The notes beneath the pieces are model-generated. The model worked only from the letters and a program-made list of their open reading frames with translations. It searched no databases and was not told the DNA's origin. Both the position numbers and the translations under genes were made by a program. A stretch of DNA of 64,000 nucleotides, from positions 4,822,183 to 4,886,182 of the forward strand of contig JAMWFC010000117.1 of the NCBI GenBank assembly GCA_027475525.1. The letters run 5' to 3'. This stretch comes from Macrolepiota albuminosa (taxonomy: Eukaryota; Basidiomycota; Agaricomycetes; Agaricales; Agaricaceae). Position 1 is the stretch's first letter. Every line of letters starts with the position of its first letter. Of this stretch, positions 56,364 through 64,000 are shown one piece after another.

Positions 56364-56517
56364 ACAGCATAAGATCGTGAAATTTGCATCCTGGACAATG
56401 TGGGAACAATTTCAGAAAACCTTGAATGGTCCTTACAATAACAGCATAAGATCGTGAAATTTGCATCCTGGACAATGTGGGAACAATTTCAGAAAACCTT
56501 GAATGGTCCTTACAATA
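56364..56517 (+). repeat. 77-bp duplication 22 (intergenic)
   Basis: Starts ACAGCATAAGATCG. Confidence 0.95.
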
Positions 56518-56770
56518 CCCTCAAGAAACACCGATTGGAGTCTTTTATGGGATTTCCTCAATTTCCTGCCAATACTCTATAGTTTCCCCATAGAATAACC
56601 TTGAATTACTCCGATGGAATTACTTGACCTGTAATGAATCAATATAGCTTTGAATTCTTTTTGCATGCTCATGATGTCTAGGCAGAAAAGATGAATTTAA
56701 TGCTATATATGTATACAGCTGTGCCAGCTGGACGAGTACATGAATAAGATTCTGGTACGTATGTATACAC

Positions 56771-58500
56771 ATGAGTTCTTCTCATCAACTGGAATTCAAC
56801 TTTGCGAGCTCTCCTCCACATGTGGCCTGGGCAAACACGTCGACTCCCATACAACCAGCTGGCACAAATATGGCTTTGCCACCGGTTATTGACCCGGTTT
56901 TGCTTCCTGCTGCCGAAATTCTCAAGTCCCATGAAAAGGTGTCGAGGTCTGCTATGGTGGGTGAAGTGGCAATGTTAAAGGGTGAAATGGTATCAGTCAA
57001 GGAGGATTTGGTGAGATTGATGGCTGAGAATAATGTGCTGAAGAAAGAGCTTGAAAAACTGGTCAAGAGCGAGGCAGATGAGAGGGCGAACGATCAAAAA
57101 GAACTTGTAGTCTTGAAGACAGAGATTGGTGAATTGAAGAAGTACGTGAATGAAAAGTCAGTGTTGTCGAAGGAGGAGGACAACGTGTCTAGTATTGAGG
57201 GCAATTCAGATGATGAGATTGATGAGGAAACAAAACTTGCCATGGAGCTCAGCACTGCACATGCCAATAGTAATATTTTTAAGGTTAGCTTTCATTCCTT
57301 GTCAATTGGAAAGGGCTTACAGTCTGTTATCAATGCACTAGGGCTTAATTTGTCAAATGTTCATTGAAGCCATGGGTTGCCCAGGTAAACTTATGGCAGA
57401 TGTCCTACCTCCATATCCCAGCTCGAATGAGAATTGGCCCTTGAAACCAGGCACCACAGTTAAGGCCATCTGGTTCCATTGGGAGCGCCCACACACTAAT
57501 TCAGAGAATTGGGAAAACCTTATGAAAATTAGTACGGAAATCAAGGAAAATGGGGTACAAACATCATTGCTGCTGCGCCTGCCATCATGTATGTCAGTAA
57601 AGAAGATTGGGAGACTCGAGTTATCTAAAAGTTCAAGGACCTTGCAAAGGAGGTTTGTCGAGCCAAGAGAGCTGGGTCTACAGCTAGAGAGAGAAATTGT
57701 GAGGAGACAGCAGCTGTAGATGAGGGTCAGGAGGATGAAATGGTGGTGAAAGAAGAGATTAAAAAGTCTGTATGCATGTCACAAAAACTCGGAGTAAGCC
57801 TATATTAATGATTGAGACTCTCATGCTGATGATATCTGTCAAAATGATCAGAAATTGAAGATGTGTATCAAGAAGCGCAAGTGTCTCCCACCTGACAGTC
57901 AATGGAGAGACCAGAAATATGATGCAGCTATGACAGCAACACTTATGTCGGAGGATGAAGACTATTATGATGAAAATGGAAAGTTGGTTCCAGGTCAATA
58001 TCTCTCACGTCCTCCTGTGTATCGTACAGATATTGTAAGTTACTTATGCTCGGCATCATGCATTACAGAACACTCACTGATTCGACAACATTTCTGATCC
58101 TGATCAGTCAGCAAAATACACACTTCGAATCTGAGGAGAGCCAAAGGACTACAAACCTCTGAATGTAAACATGATAAAAAATAAAGCTTGTTGTTGGATG
58201 GTTCAAAACGAATGGCTCAACATTCCAATGAACAGAGCATATGACAAGCTCTTGGCAGACAGTGGAAGGCTGTGGGGTGATGTAAAAGACCCAGAAGAAC
58301 TTGATGAACGACAGAAGAGAGCATGAGAGACAAAGGGGGAAATACAACGCAAAAAGCTCAAGATTGAAGATGTAGAGGCAAAGAAGGTTGAATTAAAGGC
58401 AAAGCAGAAGAAGTCAAGAGGGAAAGGTAAAGCGAAGGCAGCTGATTTTGTAAAAGAAGCTACCGATGATGAGTTTACTTCAACAGATGATGGTAATTGA
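56771..58500 (+). pseudogene. Decayed intron-containing gene, lineage-specific family
   Basis: A first frame of 198 codons from 56771 has a coiled-coil middle (ELEKLVKSEADERANDQKEL) and an acidic end. Later exon-like pieces read SNENWPLKPG (near 57430), IMYVSKEDWETRVI, KDLAKEVCRAKRAG, then AAMTATLMSEDEDYYDENGK (near 57925) and YLSRPPVYRTDI before a GTAAGT donor. A Lys-rich end reads MVQNEWLNIPMNRAYDKLL, RLWGDVKDPEELDERQKRA. At least two TGA stops (about 58128 and 58324) sit where CGA is expected. The pattern recalls hypothetical proteins common in Agaricomycetes; no function is known. Confidence 0.55.
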
Positions 58501-58880
58501 ATATTCCCTTGCACTCAGTTAGTCCATATCTGATTCATACTCCTCAGGTTCCATGCCAGTCTGTAATGTGTTAGTGTAGTTTTTGTTCAAAGCTATATAA
58601 CATACATGATCAAAAGAAATTGACACTCAGAGATTGCGTCCAATGACCTGAGAGTAAATAGAGATCAATGCTAGTGGAGCATCAATGCGTGAGACTGAGA
58701 TAATCTCAGAGGGCACAAACTCATTTGCAAATGTCACTTGGATACCAAGAATTGACGCACTAAAAACATCAAGTTTAGGAGTATTCTAGGCACAAACTCA
58801 TTTGCAAATGTCACTTGGATACCAAGAATTGACGCACTAAAAACATCAAGTTTAGGAGTATTCTAGTTGTGAACACTTAC
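58501..58880. other. Likely intron or next exon of the transposase-like gene
   Basis: On the minus strand, behind the GTAAGT donor at 58880-58875, lies a 77-bp duplication (58712) and a possible exon TFANEFVPSEIISVSRIDAP (about 58640-58740). No other gene. Confidence 0.35.
58712..58865 (+). repeat. 77-bp duplication 23 (transposase-like gene)
   Basis: Starts GGCACAAACTC. Confidence 0.95.
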
Positions 58881-59222
58881 TAGAGGTCCCATGGAAATGG
58901 AGGAATGTTGAGGCCCACGTTCAGCTTCACCATCCCAGTAGAAATCATCGTCATCGAAGAAGTTATCGCCTGCAGCTGCCAGTGTTATTTCACCTTGATC
59001 ACGATTGAGAGGGCCTTGGATTGCTGCCTCCTGTAGCTCATTCTGCCGCTGCTCTAGTAAGTCTTCTTGTGCCTGCATCTGTGCTGGATTGGGAATGGGT
59101 TCTTGACGATCCAGTAGCGCCAGCCCATATTTCAAGATATGTTTCCGAATAAGGTTCCTCGACTGATATTCGTAGCCGTCAGGGTGACGCGAGCACTTTA
59201 CACAGGTCAGGATAGACGCCAT
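58881..59222 (-). CDS. First exon of a transposase-like protein (partial)
   Basis: 114 codons from the ATG at 59222 (MASILTCVKCSRHPDGYEY) to a GTAAGT donor. A C-x-C-x-x-C-type start with basic residues, then LLDRQEPIPNPAQMQAQED, Gln/Glu-rich, and an acidic DNFFDDDDFYWDGEAE. It resembles the Cys-rich N-terminal exon that precedes Tnp2-type (CACTA-like) transposase domains in basidiomycetes. The rest of such a protein is not in the window, so it is either a remnant or a solo gene. An older copy is at 55613-56036. Confidence 0.45.
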
Positions 59223-59518
59223 GTTTCACCAATCACGCTTCCCATGTCGTCCAACGTGTCTTATCCTGTGATGTGTTTTTAGTACCTGGCCGGTTGACGG
59301 ATCAGAGGATCTCTTTCCGTCTATCTCGCGATTATGTACATGGGATCTAGGGCCGTGTCTCCGACACATTTCTTGGTCACATATGGTTGAGTTAGGCATC
59401 CTTAATACAGAAGAGGGTCAAGCGTAGTACCATAATACTAGGACTTATACCTACGTACACGTCGCTAAGTCTCTTGTATCGTGCTCGCCGATGGCTCGTT
59501 GCACGTGCCTCTCTTGTG
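59223..59518. other. Divergent intergenic region before the WD40 gene
   Basis: About 296 bp between the divergent starts at 59222 and 59519. Contains CCAATCACGC at about 59230 and no TATA near the plus start. GC and CpG rise here to the level of the host genes. Confidence 0.5.
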
Positions 59519-61049
59519 ATGGAACAGGCATGGGCTCCGCCTGACTACAAGACGTCGCATGCACCGTCTCTCGAGTCCACACTGCACCCGGCCCACTTTG
59601 CCCGGACTGCCAAATGGTAGCTGCGTCCCACGTCCCAGTGTGCACTGACCAACTGCCCGCAGGTGCCCCGACGGATCCACGGTCCTTGTGCACTGCGAAG
59701 ACCATTCCCTCCAGCTCTTCGCTCGTCCCGACGGACCGCCCCGCCCGCAAATTTTCCCACAGCCCTCGCCAGTCCTCGAGTTCCTCTGGTACCCCACTGC
59801 GTCCCCGCGCGACCCGGCGTCGTACTGCTTCCTCGCGTCTGTGCGGGACCGGCCCCTCAAGCTGCTCGATGCCTCTGACGGACGCGTAAGCCCTTGCTTC
59901 TCACGCCGCCACGCTTATGGACCGTCCACAGCTGCGCGCCTCGTACCCGATCGTCGACCACCGTGAACGCCACGTCGCACCGCACAGTCTCGCCTTTGAC
60001 CTCTTCGCGTCACGGTGCGTCCCTCCACCTCCGGCCCGCTAACCGCTACAACCCAAATCAGACTCTACTGTGGCTTCCTCGATGCCATCGAGGTATTCGA
60101 TGTCTCCCGCCCCGGCCCGGGCACGCGTCTGCCCACCACTCCCTCCAGAAAAAGCAAAGACGGTCTTAAAGGTCCGTCCCGTTCTTCTCCCACGACATTG
60201 ACGCGACCTCGTCACCAGGCATCATATCCGCCCTCGCGTTCGCGCCCTCCTATGACTCCGACCTCTACGCCGCCGGCAGCCTCTCCCCCACGCCCTCCAA
60301 CATCGCCCTCTTCACCTCTACCCAGTCCGAACCCGTCATGTTCGTCTCTGGCACGCCCCGCGCCGGCGTAACACAGGTGAGTCTAATCTCGTCCAATGCA
60401 ACCAGCCTCACCAAACCCAAGATCCAATTCAATCCCGTCGCCCCGCACCTCATGTACACCGCTCACCGGCGACACGGAACCATCTACGCGTGGGACCTGC
60501 GTACCCACCTCGACGCGCCTTTCGCCACATACGACCTCGCGCATGACTCCAGCCGAGCCCGCACGAACCAAAAAATCAAATTCGACATCGACCTCGGCGG
60601 GCGATGGCTTGCCTCGGGTGATCACGTGGGCTTCCTTACCTTGCCTCGCTTGCGCTTATCTGAACTACTTGTCTGTAGCGTGGGTCAATATCAATATTCG
60701 ACCTCCACGACCCGGAAGCGTCCAGCCCAACCTCGTCCTCGACAACGAAACACACGAGCCCTGTCCTCGAGTTTTCCGCACATGACGGCGAGCCCTTCTC
60801 CCCCCTTCCGCTTTCAGCGCTGACTCGCGCACTCTGTCCACAGACGCTATAGGATCCGTAGCGTTCCACCCCCTGCACCCCTCTCTCCTCTCCGTCTCGG
60901 GGTCAAGGCATTTTCTCAGCCCCGACTCGTCCGAATCTGAATCTGACGCTGACTCTGATGCGAGCATCGAAGCATCTAAGACGCGCGTCGTGCGTCGTAT
61001 GTATCCGACGTCGATGGATCGTTCGATCAAGACGTGGTCGTTCGCTTAA
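59519..61049 (+). CDS. WRAP53/TCAB1-like WD40 protein (8 exons)
   Basis: Exons 59519-59616, 59663-59885, 59932-60014, 60062-60171, 60219-60376, 60422-60625, 60679-60787 and 60844-61049; every join keeps phase and no stop occurs, giving 396 codons. Introns are 45-56 nt; the last is a GC-AG intron, the rest GT-AG. Recognised by family motifs in order: KWCPDGSTVLV, FLWYPTASPRDPASYCFLAS, LYCGFLDAIEVFD, GIISALAFAP, GVTQ, YAWDLR, TNQKIKFDIDLGGRWLASG, SVAFHPLHPSLLSVSGSRHF. In animals this WD40 protein binds scaRNAs and telomerase RNA and directs them to Cajal bodies; a role in small nuclear RNP or telomerase RNA handling in the nucleus is inferred. The start ATG gives MEQAWAPPDYK. High CpG, unlike the nest to its left. 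Confidence 0.9.
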
Positions 61050-61952
61050 TCAGAATTGGAAACTTGGTGTATTAATATCAACAACGACAACATCCTTCTT
61101 ATCTTCATACAGATGGATAACCACCTAGGGTAGCACAAATCACGCTTAGTAATGGGCCTCGAAGGGGTGAGGTACCTTCTTAGGACCTGATTCGATAATA
61201 GACAACTCGCGATCTCGCTATATTAGTAATGGGCCTCGAAGGGGTGAGGTACCTTCTTAGGACCTGATTCGATAATAGACAACTCGCGATCTCGCTATAT
61301 CACCGGGAAACATTTCCAACCGCGCTCTTGGGCTTCCACTACCAAATATATGGGAAATGTCTACTTGTTCTCTTCTGACAAACTTTTATTATTACCTGGA
61401 CTTCTTCACTTAGACCTGGCTCGCCTGTCTTGAGATGGCTGTTGTAAGTCAACGAGGATCGATTGATGGGTTAGACATAGGTTATTGCTACGGTCATGAC
61501 CCCAAACAAGCTGGACCTCATCTTCATTGCGTTCATCTTCTGTGTATCATCCGTTCTCTAAATATAAGGACAAGCGGCATACCTTTGGCATGACAACAGA
61601 TCTCCGTGGAGAGTGGAATCTCGAATCTAAAACTTGTTCTGCTGAGCCCCCTCTCTATCAGAACCTAATAAACAATTTTGATTACAGCCGAGCACTACGG
61701 TCGCAACTGCCCAAATGGCTGTAATGTACCCTTGTTTTCTCTTACATTTCCTAATATCAGTGTCAAGTCTTCGAGGGATTTCTGGCCTCTGAGGTTCAGA
61801 ACGGATTGTTTTCTGCATTGCTGCAGTGGTGATTCTACCTGTTGTGCAGCAAAATTGGATCATCAGTACAATCTACTGATTACCATCCGGACCCCCACAG
61901 CTTTATTTTAGGATGATAGGTCAGGAGCATTTAAACCGACAGATCTGGGCCC
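61050..61952. other. Intergenic, no gene recognised
   Basis: Holds the 77-bp duplication at 61146. Short frames near 61527 and 61627 have no recognisable motif or intron pattern. It should contain the terminator of the WD40 gene and the promoter of the next gene. Confidence 0.5.
61146..61299 (+). repeat. 77-bp duplication 24 (intergenic)
   Basis: Starts TTAGTAATGGGCC. Confidence 0.95.
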
Positions 61953-63960
61953 ATGCAAGGTCCAACCAGCCCTAAGCCCACGCCAATGCCAACACCAAAC
62001 GTAGCAAGCTTCGCGGGGCCATCTCTTGCAGGCACGTACTTTCTGATCAAGTATCCGAACGTTCTCCAACTCTTTTTGTTATCTAGGCGTGATGACTAGC
62101 TTTGGGCATGGACATTTCCTTGTGTCCCTTCATATCCATCTAACTTCTACAAAGGTTGTTCGGTGTTACGTGGTCACAGACGATGCATTACTTCCGCACA
62201 TATCCTGGCGATCATAGATTCCTGAAAACATTAGTGAGTCTTTACTCTACCCTTCGAATCGTTAGGTGTTCCGAGGCGGTATACACAGGTCGCAGTGCTA
62301 TTGTAAGTCCTTTGAGTTGGTGTTCTCCGTTTTTGTTCGCCTGATTGATTTTCGATGATACGAGCATCATGGAAGGGGCACGCGCGGCTTTCCTGGCCCA
62401 AGGTGCTTACCATGCTTTCATCTTGTGCAAGCTGCCAGAGAATATATGGAAGGGGCACGCGCGGCTTTCCTGGCCCAAGGTGCTTACCATGCTTTCATCT
62501 TGTGCAAGCTGCCAGAGAATATTTCACAGACCCTTGACATCACTTGGTCAGCGAGTTGCTGCTCATCTGTTTAATCGTTGACGCTTTGTTTCCAGGGGAC
62601 TTGCGGTACGTGGAACGATTGTTTCTTCGTTTAATGTGTCCGTATGACGCTGATGATACGGCAGGGTTCAATTATTTTGGCTGTCGGTAATTTTCCGATT
62701 TCTTCCTCGTTCTTATATTGATGACTTTGTAGCTAATCATCTCGCCAGTCGTACAGAGGTGTGGTCAGTCTCTTTGAGGTCCATCGAGAATTGAAAATCA
62801 TCGGATGATCTTGTCAGCTTTTACGCGTGGAGAATATATCGCCGTGAGTAGTATATGGCAAATGTCTCATAGACGATATGTATTCCACGTAACTGTCTGC
62901 TAGTTAGTGCTGGACACCGATATCAAAAACGCCTTGTAGCGTTCATAGTATGCTACATTCCATTGTACACATCTCAATGGACGTTGATAACGTTCCTGAA
63001 GCTGACCACATCTTTAATCCAACTTGGTAAGCTGGTATTTTTTGTCTTTAGATGTTTCTGCCAACTTTTGGTCAGGTTCTGGACTAGGTGAGTGGACTTT
63101 CTTGAATTCTATCCAATCCTAACAAATTTGTGGCTATATCGTATTAGTGGCTAATGCTTCAGAGTTTGTGTCAATCTATCCCTATGATCAACAATACCGA
63201 CCCTTCCAAATAGATACAACAACCCATCAATTTACATCGCCAGAACACCCCTACCACGTGTACGAGCATTTCCTTTTCACGATGACACTGACTCATGTCG
63301 GAGGAAAAAGATCTCGTACTTGGTCAATATGATCATGATTATCATCTGCGATTTGAGCATAAGCATATCTCTCGTCTACTTCCTGAACAAGATGCGCACC
63401 AGATTCCATACGTGAGAGTCATATTCTATATCGCTCAAATTTAAAAGTTGCAAAACATGTCACAGGTCCCAAAATGCAATTAATCTTCTGGTCATCTTCA
63501 GGCAGGCTCAATAACCAGTTCATTCTGCATACATATCTTTGATTACTGCACAGTATGAGCACGGGATTGCTGACGAGCATCATCGCTACTTGCACCCTTA
63601 TGGCGGTGAGTGATCATTCAATCAAAGTGTATTTGTCAGAGTACGCTGAAAGCTGTCGTCTTCTTAAGTACTACATCGCACCTCCTACAAGTCTCCTTTA
63701 CACTCGTGTGTCCTCGTCTTACAGATCACTGATCGCCTTGATGCTGATTGGCAGTACTCAACCACAGCCTTTGACATCATCGAACGTCAGTTTTTTTCCC
63801 CTTTCGTCGCTTCCTCCTTTTTCTCAATTCCATCACAAAATCCAGTATATGTAAACTCAATGCTGGTACGCATAGCTCAACAGCGGCCTGCTCACAAGTA
63901 CTCATTGTCACTCAAATAATTTTGCAGGCAACGTACGTCGCCCACCCGCGCTTGGCTTAG
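61953..63960 (+). CDS. DUF6534-family multi-pass membrane protein
   Basis: Exons I can join in phase: 61953-62050, 62155-62233, 62289-62302 (14 nt), 62365-62546, 62596-62637, 62818-62843, 62904-63026, 63076-63087 (12 nt), one from 63148, one ending 63411, then 63554-63605, 63725-63785, 63846-63865 (20 nt) and 63928-63960. The join between the exons at 63148 and 63411 is unresolved. Family motifs: AGPSLAGTYFL, LFGVTWSQTMHYFRTYPGD, AYHAFILC, FYAWRIYR, ICDLSISISLVYFLNKMRTR, MSTGLLTSIIAT, YVNSMLAT. About seven hydrophobic segments suggest a membrane protein of the receptor-like type expanded in Agaricomycetes; no ligand is known. Exon 4 contains a 77-bp duplication (62369) that breaks the frame; with a single copy the phase to exon 5 is correct. 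Confidence 0.8.
62369..62522 (+). repeat. 77-bp duplication 25 (exon 4 of the DUF6534 gene)
   Basis: Starts ATGGAAGGGGCACG; shifts the frame of a host exon. Confidence 0.95.
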
Positions 63961-64000
63961 ATGAACCCTCAGTTCCAAAAAAAACCGTGTTATGCGATCT
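63961..64000. other. Window edge, nothing seen
   Basis: Forty bases after the stop of the DUF6534 gene. Confidence 0.5.

Larger units (their letters stand above)
56037..56770. other. No gene seen; holds two 77-bp duplications
   Basis: AT-rich. Apart from the duplications at 56134 and 56364 it contains a near-perfect inverted repeat TTCGATCTTATGCTGTGCACAGCATAAGATCG (two halves, centre about 56362). Confidence 0.5.

Noticed and set aside
63295..63411. Separate small gene starting MSEEKDLVLGQYDHDY
   Set aside because: Looks coding at first, but the +1 frame of the same exon gives the DUF6534 motif ICDLSISISLVYFLNK and joins in phase with the next exons.

Overview
The window comes from a filamentous basidiomycete, most likely a mushroom-forming Agaricomycete. 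The evidence is intron-dense host genes with introns mostly of 45-60 nt at the right end, a DUF6534-type membrane protein gene, and Ty3/gypsy elements of kinds common in Agaricomycetes. Roughly the first 54 kb is a nest of LTR retrotransposons in heterochromatin-like DNA; ordinary genes begin only near 59.5 kb.

Left nest: a CpG-depleted Ty3/gypsy element C (+ strand, 2249-26518, 177-bp LTRs, near-matching 5-bp target duplication) has been invaded by a solo LTR F (2618-3129, duplication GCCAG), a complete chromovirus A (3525-14585, + strand, 744-bp LTRs, perfect duplication GCAAT) and a 1-kb solo LTR H (20755-21754). A second copy of C, element D, shows the empty site for each insertion. A decayed fragment A' of family A lies at 1-1665.

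Middle, 26.5-28.3 kb: no gene, but four tRNA-like, SINE-like units and a promoter-like tandem repeat.

Right nest, minus strand, four levels deep: gag remnants of element G were hit by D (family of C), D by E (its 1-kb LTR is the full-length relative of H), and E by B (second copy of family A). The 3' halves of D and E are missing, and B has lost the outer part of one LTR. The right nest therefore mirrors the left nest in inverted orientation.

Family A/B carries unusual features: a 13-nt primer-binding site complementary to the predicted start of its own transcript (Tf1-like self-priming), two retropepsin domains in a row, a C-terminal chromodomain on integrase, and, between pol and the 3' LTR on the opposite strand, an intron-containing gene for a protein with a C-x2-C-x6-C ... 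C-x2-C-x6-C zinc cluster. Unrelated element E has a gene of the same architecture in the same antisense position.

Right end: transposase-like fragments (55.6-56.0 and 58.9-59.2 kb) flank a decayed pseudogene (56.8-58.5 kb). Then come an intact 8-exon WRAP53/TCAB1-like WD40 gene (59519-61049, 396 codons) and a DUF6534 multi-pass membrane protein gene (61953-63960).

A technical caution covers the whole window. I found 25 tandem direct duplications, every one with a period of exactly 77 bp, in elements, host exons and intergenic DNA. 77 is not a multiple of 3, so each shifts the reading frame where it falls in a coding region. They look like untrimmed k-mer overlaps left by an assembler, so many of the frameshifts noted here may not exist in the organism.
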